From positions 1,984,550-2,048,549 of the forward strand of contig NZ_LT984884.1 of assembly GCF_900258515.1 (NCBI RefSeq): a stretch of DNA of 64,000 nucleotides. Reading direction: 5' to 3'. Each line of letters starts with the position of its first letter. Position 1 is the first letter of the stretch. The translations under genes were made by a program, and so were the position numbers. The stretch is from Lentibacillus sp. Marseille-P4043. Lineage in GTDB: Bacteria > Bacillota > Bacilli > Bacillales > Amphibacillaceae. This document shows positions 6,199-14,801 of the stretch, piece by piece. The notes under the pieces were generated by a model. That model made no database searches, was not told where the DNA came from, and worked only from the letters and a program-made list of their open reading frames with translations.

Positions 6199-8034
6199 AT
6201 GTCATATTGGCAGCGGTTATCTTTTTTTATCATTCTTGATTCATGTATTGTTTTAACAGCACTTGTGATAAGTGAATTTCTAGTTCGTGCAGATATAATG
6301 CTATTTTCAATGCCAACAATATTGAGTTCCCTGGCAATTTTATTAGGCTATTTTCTCTCTTCGATGAAGCTTAAACTGTATAAGAAGGCATGGGAATATG
6401 CCAGTATAGGGGAATTAGTAATTATTTTTAAAGTTGTATCACTATCGATTTTACCCGCATTATTGCTGCAACAAATCTTTGTTCAGGATATCTACGCAAG
6501 GTTACTTGCTGTCACATGGTTGCTTGAAATGATGTTAATCGGCGGTTCACGATTTGTCTGGCGCCTGTATCGCGATTCTATTCTTCTTAAGCCAACGGAC
6601 AAGAAAAAAACATTAATAATCGGTGCTGGTTCAGCAGGAACGATGGTAGCAAGACAATTGTTGAAAAATAAAACAAGTGATCTTCTACCTGTTGCGTTTA
6701 TTGATGATAACGCAAAAAAACATCAACTTGATATTTTAGGTATACCTGTCATTGGTGGTGTAAAACAAATTGAGCATATCGTAAAGGAACTTAAGATTGA
6801 AAATATAATTATTTCCATTCCCTCACTTAGCCGAAAAGAATTGAATATTATTTTTCAGGAATGTGCAAAAACGAAGGCGAATACAAAAATACTGCCTATG
6901 TTGGAAGATTTAGTGACGGGTAAAGTATCGGTTAGTCAATTTCGTGATGTCCGGGTGGAAGATCTCCTGGGAAGAGATCCTGTTGACATGAATATGGAAA
7001 GTATCACCGATTGTGTTGCCAATAAAGTAGTGCTAGTAACTGGTGCAGGAGGTTCGATCGGTTCTGAAATATCTAGACAGGTTGCACAATTCAGTCCCAG
7101 CCAGATAATTTTACTTGGTCACGGTGAAAACAGTATTTACGCGATTGAATTGGAATTGAAAGAGAGCTTTAAAAATAATCCAGTTGATTTCGTTACGGAG
7201 ATTGCCGATGTTCAAGACGCGCAGAAGATGATGGTGCTAACCAAAAAATATAAACCAGACGTCATTTATCACGCTGCCGCACATAAACACGTACCACTAA
7301 TGGAACGAAATCCGGAAGAAGCGGTTAAAAATAATATCATTGGAACGATGAATATCGCCAGGGCAGCTGAGTGGAATAGTGTAAAAACCTTTGTCATGGT
7401 TTCGACGGATAAAGCGGTCAATCCAACAAGTGTAATGGGGGCATCGAAAAAACTTGCCGAAATGATTATTCAGGGGATGGATAAAAGCAGCAAGACCAAA
7501 TTTGTAGCAGTTCGATTTGGCAATGTGTTAGGGAGCCGGGGAAGTGTTATCCCTTTATTCAAAAAGCAAATTGAAAAAGGTGGTCCAGTTACGATAACAC
7601 ATCCAGATATGGTGCGCTACTTTATGACCATCCCCGAGGCATCCAGACTAGTTATGCAAGCAGGTGCATTGGCAAATGGTGGCGAAGTCTTTGTCTTGGA
7701 TATGGGGGATCCGGTAAGAATAGTAGATCTTGCAAAAAACTTAATCAAATTATCGGGAAATACGCTTGAAGAAATCGGCTTGGAATTTACTGGAGTGAGA
7801 CCGGGAGAGAAGCTTTTTGAAGAATTGTTAAAAGCTGAGGAGGTACATGACAGGCAGATTTATCCGAAAATTTATATTGGGAAAACAGCGACACTTTATT
7901 TGCCTGAGATAGAGGAAATTATCGCAACTTTCGCCGATTTAGATAGGGATACATTAAAAGAAAAACTGTTAAATCTAGCAAACCGTAACAATAATATAAT
8001 GCATTCGAAGCAGGTTATGTCTGTTTCAAGTTAA
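6199..8034 (+). CDS. epsC: Membrane nucleotide-sugar 4,6-dehydratase (EpsC/CapD/PglF family)
   Basis: A 611-residue protein that likely converts UDP-GlcNAc to a 4-keto-6-deoxy sugar, the first step to a bacillosamine-type sugar. Four hydrophobic segments occupy about residues 5-115. A first Rossmann motif, IIGAGSAGTMVARQL, lies near 141; the catalytic SDR domain begins at VLVTGAGGSIGSE near 277. The active-site region VSTDKAVNPTSVMGASKK contains the T-D-K motif and Met in place of the SDR Tyr, as in PglF/CapD enzymes. The ATG has GAGAGGAGGGA upstream. EpsN- and EpsM-like enzymes downstream complete the aminated, acetylated sugar. Confidence 0.9.
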   Translation: MSYWQRLSFFIILDSCIVLTALVISEFLVRADIMLFSMPTILSSLAILLGYFLSSMKLKLYKKAWEYASIGELVIIFKVVSLSILPALLLQQIFVQDIYARLLAVTWLLEMMLIGGSRFVWRLYRDSILLKPTDKKKTLIIGAGSAGTMVARQLLKNKTSDLLPVAFIDDNAKKHQLDILGIPVIGGVKQIEHIVKELKIENIIISIPSLSRKELNIIFQECAKTKANTKILPMLEDLVTGKVSVSQFRDVRVEDLLGRDPVDMNMESITDCVANKVVLVTGAGGSIGSEISRQVAQFSPSQIILLGHGENSIYAIELELKESFKNNPVDFVTEIADVQDAQKMMVLTKKYKPDVIYHAAAHKHVPLMERNPEEAVKNNIIGTMNIARAAEWNSVKTFVMVSTDKAVNPTSVMGASKKLAEMIIQGMDKSSKTKFVAVRFGNVLGSRGSVIPLFKKQIEKGGPVTITHPDMVRYFMTIPEASRLVMQAGALANGGEVFVLDMGDPVRIVDLAKNLIKLSGNTLEEIGLEFTGVRPGEKLFEELLKAEEVHDRQIYPKIYIGKTATLYLPEIEEIIATFADLDRDTLKEKLLNLANRNNNIMHSKQVMSVSS

Positions 8035-8047
8035 AAGGGGGATTCAC

Positions 8048-9202
8048 ATGACCAATAACATATTATTTTGTGCAACAGTTGATTACCATTTTAAAGCCTT
8101 TCATTTACCTTATATGAAATGGTTTAAGCAGCAAGGATGGAATGTTGACGTTGTAGCATCAGGAAATATCAAGTTACCATACACAGATAATAAATATACG
8201 ATTCCAATCCAAAGATCCCCCTTTCATCGTTCAAATAGGAAAGCATATATACAACTAAAAACAATTATTGAGCAAAATGATTATTCCATCATCCATTGTC
8301 ACACACCATTAGGAGGTGTGCTGGCACGTTTAGCAGCAAGACAGGCAAGAAAAAAGGGAACAAAAGTTGTGTATACAGCGCACGGCTTTCACTTCTGTAA
8401 AGGTGCGCCATTGCAAAACTGGCTTATGTATTATCCAATTGAAAGATACTTAGCGCACCATACAGATAGCTTAATTACAATTAACAAAGAAGATTATCAA
8501 TTGGCAAATAAACATCAATTTAAAGCGAATAAGATCGAAAAAATACATGGCGTAGGAGTAGATACAGAGAAATTTAAACCAGTTGAAGAATCGAAAAAAA
8601 AGAAATTGAAAAGGTCATTTGGCTATCAAGCTGATGACTTTTTATTATTTTATGCGGCGGAGTTTAACGCGAATAAAAATCAGCAGTTTCTTATTAAAAT
8701 GTTGGCTAACTTAAAGAAGGATGTTCCAAGAACTAAGCTGATACTTGCGGGAGAAGGCCCTTTATTAGATAGCTGTCAGGAGTTAGCAGGAAAGCTTGGT
8801 GTTCAACATATGGTCGACTTCCTAGGTTTTCGCAAAGACATTGATCTTCTATTACCAATGTGCGATGTGGCGGTAGGTTCAAGTATAAGGGAAGGGCTAC
8901 CCGTTAACATAATGGAAGCAATGGCATGCGGATTGCCTGTTGTAGCAGTGGATAATCGTGGACACCGGGAACTTATTCAAACAAATAAAAATGGGCTGCT
9001 ACTTGACGACTGGGACACAATCGCATTTTCTAAGCAGCTCAAATCACTTGCTTTACATGCAGATATGAGACATGAATTTGGTCTAAATGGTCGGAATACT
9101 ATCGAGACGACATACAGTATCAGCAACGTAATGGACGAAAAAATAGCTATTTATCAACCATTCATGACGGAACAGGAGGAACCAATGTGGGCGGTCCAAT
9201 AA
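8048..9202 (+). CDS. epsD: GT4-type glycosyltransferase, EpsD-like
   Basis: A 384-residue GT-B fold enzyme. The N-terminus NNILFCATVDYHFKAFHLPYMKWFKQQGW closely follows B. subtilis EpsD style; the acceptor domain has TAHGFHF near residue 118. The donor-site E-x7-E region appears as SSIREGLPVNIMEAMACGLPVVA near 278-300. It adds a sugar to the lipid-linked repeat unit on the cytoplasmic face. It lies 13 nt after epsC and shares its 3' end with the next gene. Confidence 0.85.
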   Translation: MTNNILFCATVDYHFKAFHLPYMKWFKQQGWNVDVVASGNIKLPYTDNKYTIPIQRSPFHRSNRKAYIQLKTIIEQNDYSIIHCHTPLGGVLARLAARQARKKGTKVVYTAHGFHFCKGAPLQNWLMYYPIERYLAHHTDSLITINKEDYQLANKHQFKANKIEKIHGVGVDTEKFKPVEESKKKKLKRSFGYQADDFLLFYAAEFNANKNQQFLIKMLANLKKDVPRTKLILAGEGPLLDSCQELAGKLGVQHMVDFLGFRKDIDLLLPMCDVAVGSSIREGLPVNIMEAMACGLPVVAVDNRGHRELIQTNKNGLLLDDWDTIAFSKQLKSLALHADMRHEFGLNGRNTIETTYSISNVMDEKIAIYQPFMTEQEEPMWAVQ

Positions 9203-10305
9203 GAGTATTACATGTGGTTGTCAATATGAACCGGGGTGGTGCGGAAACGCTTATCATGAATTTGTATCGCAACATCGACCGTACAAAAGTTCAATTTGAT
9301 TTTCTGACATGCAAAGCAGGTGTTTTTGATTCAGAAATTAGACAATTGGGTGGAAATGTGTATCGAATTCCATATGTTACCGATGTTGGGCACAGCGGCT
9401 ATATTCGTGCATTGAAGCAATTTCTAACGGCAAATAGAGAATATAAAATCATTCATTCCCACATGGATAAAATGAGTGGGTTCGTTCTTCAGGCAGCAAA
9501 GAAAGTAAATATACCAATTCGAATCGCCCATAGCCATAATACGGAAAGTGAGGGAAGGTTAGCCCAGAAGGCATATAAGTGCTTTGCGGGTGGCTATGTC
9601 ACATCATCGGCAACGCATTTATATGCTTGCTCACATGCGGCAGCAAATTGGCTGTTTGGTGAAAAATCCAAACAAGCATTTATTTTAAAAAACGGTATTG
9701 AAGCTGATAAATTCCAGTATTCACAAAACATTAGGGAAAAAATGAGAAGAGAGCTGAAGATTAACGATGATTGTTTCGTTTTGGGACATGTAGGAAGGTT
9801 TACACAGCAAAAAAATCATCACTTTTTATTGGATATATTTGTTTCGTTAAATAAAGAAGTACCGAATTCCATTTTATTACTAGTTGGTGATGGTCCACTA
9901 AAACCAAAGATTATTGAAAGAATAGAGAAATTAAAGCTAACGGATAACGTCAAGCTTGTTGGGATTAGGGAAGATATTGATCAACTGTTACAAGCTTTTG
10001 ATCTGTTTCTATTTCCTTCGTTACATGAAGGCTTACCAGTAACGTTAATTGAAGCTCAAGGTGCTGGGCTACCGTGTGTGATTGCGGATACGATTACAAA
10101 CGAGGTCGATCTAGGGATTCATTTAGTGCAGCATCTTCCCTTGGCAGATAAAGCGATTTGGTTGAAGCAAATTATTCATCTAGCAAATGAAAAACGATCT
10201 AGAACAATCAAGCAAGAAGCGCTGGCATTGAAGGGCTATGATATTAGAAAAACTGCAAAGCAAACAGAAGCATCCTATTTATCCTTGGGAGCACAAGTTA
10301 CATGA
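9187..10305 (+). CDS. epsF: GT4-type glycosyltransferase, EpsF-like
   Basis: A 372-residue GT-B glycosyltransferase. The N-terminal IRVLHVVVNMNRGGAETLIMNLY and QFDFLTCKAG are typical of EpsF; the donor-binding part reads LFPSLHEGLPVTLIEAQGAGLPCV near residues 278-300. The start is GTG, with AGGAGG six bases upstream, inside the end of the preceding gene (overlap 16 bp). Its stop overlaps the next ATG. It acts in repeat-unit assembly; the sugar cannot be told from sequence. Confidence 0.85.
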   Translation: MGGPIRVLHVVVNMNRGGAETLIMNLYRNIDRTKVQFDFLTCKAGVFDSEIRQLGGNVYRIPYVTDVGHSGYIRALKQFLTANREYKIIHSHMDKMSGFVLQAAKKVNIPIRIAHSHNTESEGRLAQKAYKCFAGGYVTSSATHLYACSHAAANWLFGEKSKQAFILKNGIEADKFQYSQNIREKMRRELKINDDCFVLGHVGRFTQQKNHHFLLDIFVSLNKEVPNSILLLVGDGPLKPKIIERIEKLKLTDNVKLVGIREDIDQLLQAFDLFLFPSLHEGLPVTLIEAQGAGLPCVIADTITNEVDLGIHLVQHLPLADKAIWLKQIIHLANEKRSRTIKQEALALKGYDIRKTAKQTEASYLSLGAQVT

Positions 10306-11195
10306 AGCAGATAACGGTATTTACTCCAACCTATAATCGTGCATATTGCTTGCATCATTGTTATGAGAGCCTGAAGCGGCAAACGTGCAACGACTTTATT
10401 TGGCTGATTATTGATGATGGTTCTACCGATCATACAAAAGAGCTCGTTGATACGTGGATAATGGAAAATCACATTGAAATAAGCTATCAATGGCAACAAA
10501 ACCAGGGAATGCACGGCGCACACAATACAGCATATGAACAAATACAGACAGAATTAAATGTTTGTATCGATTCGGATGATTATATGCCAGATGATGCGAT
10601 TGAGAAAATACTTACATGCTGGAACAAATATGGCAGTAATAAAGTAAGCGGCATCATTGGTCTCGATGCAGATCATCATAAGCAAATTATTGGAACCAAG
10701 TTACCAGAGGATAGGAAACAATCAACCTTGTTCGATTTGTATTACAAACGTCATGTAACAGGGGATAAAAAACTCGTCTATCGTTCGGATTTAACAAAAG
10801 AATATCCATACCCTATTTTCGCTAGAGAAAAATATGTGGGGTTGGCGTATAAGTATTACATGCTTGATCAGGATTATGAAATGATCTTGATGAATGAAAT
10901 CTTATGTTGTGTGGAGTACCTTCCCGATGGATCGTCACGAAATATGCTCAAGCAGTATCGAAAGAATCCAAAGGGGTTTTCCTTTTATCGTAAAGAGTTG
11001 ATGAAATTACCGTTTGCCAGTATTTCATTTAAGTTCCGTCAAGCAATCCATTATGTTTCCAGTAGTTTATTAAGCAATAACGGGAGCTTTTTAAAGGAAA
11101 CACCGAGTAAAATGTTGACGATTCTGGCCCTGCCAATTGGATACATGTTATTTCGATATATTAAATCAAGAACAAAAGCGGAAGCGCCCATTTAG
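10302..11195 (+). CDS. GT2-type glycosyltransferase
   Basis: A 297-residue GT-A fold enzyme. The nucleotide-binding start is ITVFTPTYNRAYCLHHCYES, followed by WLIIDDGSTDHTKELV near residue 35, and the D-x-D-type metal site is CIDSDDYMPDD near 83. The C-terminal third is basic and has one hydrophobic stretch (MLTILALPIGYMLFRYI) that may contact the membrane. It overlaps epsF by four bases (ATGA). It occupies the place of EpsE/EpsH-type GT2 enzymes, but the match is not close enough for a symbol. Confidence 0.85.
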   Translation: MKQITVFTPTYNRAYCLHHCYESLKRQTCNDFIWLIIDDGSTDHTKELVDTWIMENHIEISYQWQQNQGMHGAHNTAYEQIQTELNVCIDSDDYMPDDAIEKILTCWNKYGSNKVSGIIGLDADHHKQIIGTKLPEDRKQSTLFDLYYKRHVTGDKKLVYRSDLTKEYPYPIFAREKYVGLAYKYYMLDQDYEMILMNEILCCVEYLPDGSSRNMLKQYRKNPKGFSFYRKELMKLPFASISFKFRQAIHYVSSSLLSNNGSFLKETPSKMLTILALPIGYMLFRYIKSRTKAEAPI

Positions 11196-11225
11196 CGCTG
11201 GAGCTAGACATAGCTCACTATGTCT
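11192..11225. repeat. Small dispersed repeat with hairpin (GCGCTGGAGCTAGACA)
   Basis: GCGCTGGAGCTAGACA is the complement of the TGTCTAGCTCCAGCGC motif common in Bacillaceae intergenic repeats; a diverged copy lies near 45382. AGACATAG-CTCA-CTATGTCT (11206-11225) forms an 8-bp hairpin. It sits in the only sizeable gap (123 nt) in this part of the eps operon. Confidence 0.5.
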
Positions 11226-11318
11226 AAAAACAAATTAGAGCTAAATTTTATGCTTTCTTTAGTAAAAGCAATAGATGCTCATGTGCCGTAATTTTCTTCA
11301 TTGAAAGGGTTCGTTTAA

Positions 11319-12398
11319 ATGACTTTACTTTGGCTAAGCCTTGCTTTTGCATTTAGTTTTTCGTTGTTTGCTAGATATTTTTCCATTTCTGTCCTCACAA
11401 CAACAGGTTCACTTATCTCGGTAAAGCCGAACAAGCTATTACTCTTCTTTGCCATTGCAACAATCGTAATCGTTTCTGGTTTGCGGTCCAATATTGGCGA
11501 TACATTCAATTATATCGACATGTATGAGGAAAATACGTTTACATGGGACTATATACTGTCGCAAAAAGATATCGGATTTGGGATTTTACAAATGTTCTTG
11601 AAAAATTATGTATCACAGGATCCACAAATTATGATTTTTACATCAGCACTAATCACAAATCTACTAATTATTCTAGTTTTAAATAACTATTCGCGAATAA
11701 TTGAATTAAGTATTTATGTGTATATAACAGGTGGCTTATTTTTAATATCGATGAATGGGATTAGGCAAGTGCTAGCGGCAGCGATTGCTTTTACAGCACT
11801 CAAATTTTTAATGGAAAGAAGCTTCGTAAGGTATGCATTCATTATTGTTCTATCGTCCTTCTTTCATCAAAGTGCATTAATATTACTACCCATTTATTTT
11901 TTAGTACGGTTTAGGGCATGGTCTAAAGTAATGGTTGCGCTGGTCCTATTTTCCGTCATCATTATTATTGGCTATGATTATTTTTCTTCATTATTATTCA
12001 CCATGTTAGAGGACACACAGTACAGTGATTATAATACGTTCAATGAGGGTGGAGCGAATATTATTCGAGTAGCTGTTGGTGCAGTTCCACTCATTGTTGC
12101 TTATATTGGAAGGGAAAAATTAAAGCAAATCTTTCCTCAAAGTGATTATATTGTGAATTTAACGTTGCTTGGATTTGTTTTTATGGTAATTGCTACAGAA
12201 CAATGGATTTTTGCTCGAATATCGATTTATTTTCAGCTCTATCAACTAATTCTTATTTCCTGGCTACCAAAGTTATTTAGGAAAAAGGATCAGAAAATTA
12301 TCTATTTCGCGATCATCGTTTGTTATCTAGCTTACTATTATTATGAGCATGTCATCAGTTTGGATATTGTTTATCGTAGTGACTACTTATTATGGTGA
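11319..12398 (+). CDS. epsG: EpsG-like polysaccharide polymerase (Wzy type)
   Basis: A 359-residue polytopic membrane protein with about ten hydrophobic segments, for example LWLSLAFAFSFSLFARYF at the N-terminus and YAFIIVLSSFFHQSALILLPIYF near 168-190. The G-x-R-x-x-x-A-A segment (MNGIRQVLAAAIAFTALKFL) and the FFHQSALI motif are hallmarks of the EpsG family, which polymerises lipid-linked repeat units at the outer face of the membrane. It ends just before galE. Confidence 0.87.
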   Translation: MTLLWLSLAFAFSFSLFARYFSISVLTTTGSLISVKPNKLLLFFAIATIVIVSGLRSNIGDTFNYIDMYEENTFTWDYILSQKDIGFGILQMFLKNYVSQDPQIMIFTSALITNLLIILVLNNYSRIIELSIYVYITGGLFLISMNGIRQVLAAAIAFTALKFLMERSFVRYAFIIVLSSFFHQSALILLPIYFLVRFRAWSKVMVALVLFSVIIIIGYDYFSSLLFTMLEDTQYSDYNTFNEGGANIIRVAVGAVPLIVAYIGREKLKQIFPQSDYIVNLTLLGFVFMVIATEQWIFARISIYFQLYQLILISWLPKLFRKKDQKIIYFAIIVCYLAYYYYEHVISLDIVYRSDYLLW

Positions 12399-12436
12399 AA
12401 AATCTTCGGGTAGAAAGAAGGGGGATGCTTAATGTA

Positions 12437-13513
12437 ATGGCTATTCTTGTTACGGGTGGTGCTGGCTATATTGGCAGCCATACTTGTGTAGAGCTTCTGC
12501 AAAAAGGATATGAGGTCATCATCCTTGATAACTTTTCCAATAGTAATCCAGAAGCTTTAAAGCGGGTTACGGCAATTACAGGCAAAGACTTCAAGACATA
12601 CAATGCCGACCTATTGGATAAACAAACGATAATTCAAGTATTTTCCGAAAATGAAATTAATGCAGTCATTCATTTTGCAGGCCTTAAGTCAGTTGGTGAA
12701 TCGGTAGCCATTCCACTCCAGTATTATCAAAATAATATGACAGGTACTGTAAATCTTTGTGAGGTAATGAGTTGGTACGGTGTTAAGAAACTTGTGTTTA
12801 GTTCATCTGCTACAGTGTATGGTGCAACAGATAAGGTTCCAATTGATGAAGAAACTACCCTTGGGGCGATTAACCCCTATGGTCGCACCAAACAAATGAT
12901 TGAAGAAATATTGGGTGATTTATTTCGTTCGGATCAAGCTTGGAGTATCGCAATGTTACGCTATTTTAATCCGATCGGGGCACACCCAAGTGGTTTAATT
13001 GGCGAAGACCCAAATGGGATACCGAATAATTTACTACCGTATATTTCACAAGTTGCCGCCGGGAGTAGACAGCGGCTGTCCATATTTGGTGACGATTACG
13101 CTACAAAGGATGGAACGGGAGTAAGAGATTATATTCATGTAGTTGATTTGGCAATAGGACACCTACATGCCTTAGAAAAAGTTCAATCCACACAAGGTAT
13201 CGATGCATTCAATCTGGGTACCGGCAGAGGTTATAGTGTACTTGAAATGGTGCGAGCTTTTGAAAAAGCCTCCATGAAATCAATTCCTTATACGATTGAA
13301 CGACGACGTCCAGGTGATGCAGCCGTATGCTTTGCCAATCCTGAGAAGGCAAGAAACCAGCTTAATTGGCAAGCAAACAGAGGAATTGATGTCATGTGTG
13401 AAGATACGTGGCGATGGCAATATTATAATCCAGTCGGATATAAGGAAACATTTGATAAACAAATCGTAGGTAAAACCCCGCTGCATCAAGCAACGGGTTT
13501 TTTAATGCCATAA
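12437..13513 (+). CDS. galE: UDP-glucose 4-epimerase
   Basis: A 358-residue SDR enzyme interconverting UDP-Glc/UDP-Gal (or the GlcNAc forms). MAILVTGGAGYIGSHTCVEL gives the NAD-binding G-x-x-G-x-x-G; FSSSATVYG and the catalytic Y-x-x-x-K (NPYGRTKQMIEE) follow near residues 122 and 148. ATG 12437 restores the canonical N-terminus; AGAAGGGGG lies 12 nt upstream, so ATG 12425 is an alternative. The protein is about 20 residues longer than usual at the C-terminus: after NPVGY the frame continues through a terminator-like hairpin (13472-13503). Confidence 0.9.
   Translation: MAILVTGGAGYIGSHTCVELLQKGYEVIILDNFSNSNPEALKRVTAITGKDFKTYNADLLDKQTIIQVFSENEINAVIHFAGLKSVGESVAIPLQYYQNNMTGTVNLCEVMSWYGVKKLVFSSSATVYGATDKVPIDEETTLGAINPYGRTKQMIEEILGDLFRSDQAWSIAMLRYFNPIGAHPSGLIGEDPNGIPNNLLPYISQVAAGSRQRLSIFGDDYATKDGTGVRDYIHVVDLAIGHLHALEKVQSTQGIDAFNLGTGRGYSVLEMVRAFEKASMKSIPYTIERRRPGDAAVCFANPEKARNQLNWQANRGIDVMCEDTWRWQYYNPVGYKETFDKQIVGKTPLHQATGFLMP
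13472..13503 (+). terminator. Terminator-like hairpin inside the 3' end of galE
   Basis: AAAACCC-(C)-GCTGC pairs imperfectly with GCAACGGGTTTT across the loop ATCAA, followed by a T-run. It overlaps the last galE codons and lies between two eps genes, so it must be read through or act as a partial attenuator. The upstream EAR-like RNA could provide the antitermination. Confidence 0.45.
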
Positions 13514-13528
13514 AAAGGAGTGAAATGC

Positions 13529-14128
13529 GTGAAACGAATCATGGATGTTGTTATTTCTTTTGTTTTAATCACGATATTTTCTCCGATAATTGTTTTCGTT
13601 GCTCTATCTGTAAGGATTGGAATGGGGGCACCTGTATTGTTCAAACAACAAAGACCAGGTTTACATAACCAACTATTTTACCTTTATAAATTTAGGACGA
13701 TGACGAATCAAATGGAGAAAAATGGTGAGGTGCTACCCGATGAATCCCGATTAACACCGTTTGGAAAATTCCTTAGAAAATACAGTTTGGATGAATTTCC
13801 ACAACTGCTCAATGTGCTCAAGGGAGAAATGAGTTTGGTAGGACCAAGGCCGTTATTAGTGGAGTATTTACCACTTTATAACGAAGAACAATTGCTGCGC
13901 CATACGATAAAGCCTGGGATAACAGGATGGGCTCAAGTAAATGGCCGGAATGCAATTACGTGGGAAGAAAAATTCAAATACGATATTTGGTACGTAAAAA
14001 ATCGGACCATGTTGATAGATTGCAAGATTTTGCTGCTTACCCTTTTAAAAGTACTGAAAAAAGAGGGGATCAATCATCAAGGTACGATGACGATGGAAAA
14101 ATTTGCTGGCACGAAAGAAGTACTTTAA
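13529..14128 (+). CDS. epsL: Undecaprenyl-phosphate sugar phosphotransferase (initiating), EpsL-like
   Basis: A 199-residue small-form polyisoprenyl-phosphate hexose-1-phosphate transferase. One N-terminal membrane helix (VVISFVLITIFSPIIVFVALSV) is followed by the catalytic domain: KFRTMT, the acidic DESRLTPFGKFLRKYSLDEFPQLLNVLKGEMSLVGPRPL region, and PGITGWAQVNGRN. It loads the first sugar onto undecaprenyl phosphate. GTG 13529 is preferred because AAAAGGAG at 13513-13520 would overlap the earlier GTG 13520. PglC-like size fits a diNAcBac-type first sugar. Confidence 0.88.
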   Translation: MKRIMDVVISFVLITIFSPIIVFVALSVRIGMGAPVLFKQQRPGLHNQLFYLYKFRTMTNQMEKNGEVLPDESRLTPFGKFLRKYSLDEFPQLLNVLKGEMSLVGPRPLLVEYLPLYNEEQLLRHTIKPGITGWAQVNGRNAITWEEKFKYDIWYVKNRTMLIDCKILLLTLLKVLKKEGINHQGTMTMEKFAGTKEVL

Positions 14129-14761
14129 ATGCAAATCATCATTCTAGGGGATGGTGGACATAGTCGGGTCATACAGGAAATGATTTTTGCAGATAGAAAT
14201 TATGAGATTGCAGCCATTTTGGATGATAAATATGAACAAGGATTTCAACAAAAGGAAATTATTTATGCCCCCACTTCATTCCTAGTAAAACTATTACGAC
14301 CAAATATGAAGGTGGTTGTTGCTATTGGTGACAATAAGGCGAGGAAAAAGATCGTTCAACACTTGAAACTGTTACCTAAACATTACTTATCGGTTATTCA
14401 CCCCACAGCAGTTATTAGTTCATCGGCTGCAATCGGATGTGGAACAGTGATAATGCCTAATGCTGTTATTAATGCCAATGCTGAGGTGGGGATGCATTGT
14501 ATTGTGAACACTGGTGCGATTGTTGAGCATGATAATACAATTGGCGATTACACCCATGTTTCGCCAAATGCCACATTAACAGGAAATGTATCAGCTGGAG
14601 AAGGTGTCCATGTCGGATCATCTGCCACAGTTATACCAGGGAAGCATCTTGGTAGTTGGTCAATTATCGGGGCTGGATCAACTGTTATTGAGCATATTCC
14701 AGCATACAGTAAAGCGGTAGGCTGTCCAACACAAATTATTGACAGAATAGTAATGAAATAA
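14129..14761 (+). CDS. epsM: Sugar O/N-acetyltransferase, EpsM/PglD-like (NeuD family)
   Basis: A 210-residue protein with an N-terminal Rossmann-like domain (QIIILGDGGHSRVIQEMI) and a C-terminal left-handed beta-helix of hexapeptide repeats (about 90-200), with the catalytic His in GAIVEHDNTIGDYTHVSPNA. PglD relatives acetylate the 4-amino group made by an EpsN-type aminotransferase. It starts directly at the epsL stop and precedes epsN, as expected for UDP-diNAcBac synthesis. Confidence 0.87.
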   Translation: MQIIILGDGGHSRVIQEMIFADRNYEIAAILDDKYEQGFQQKEIIYAPTSFLVKLLRPNMKVVVAIGDNKARKKIVQHLKLLPKHYLSVIHPTAVISSSAAIGCGTVIMPNAVINANAEVGMHCIVNTGAIVEHDNTIGDYTHVSPNATLTGNVSAGEGVHVGSSATVIPGKHLGSWSIIGAGSTVIEHIPAYSKAVGCPTQIIDRIVMK

Positions 14762-14801
14762 GTTGAAAAGTAAGTACCTTTGGGAAAAGGCGGTGGTATT
14801 A

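Noticed and set aside
5972..6256. 94-residue reading frame upstream of epsC
   Set aside because: It lies within the MITE-like repeat and overlaps the epsC start; no ribosome binding site or similarity.
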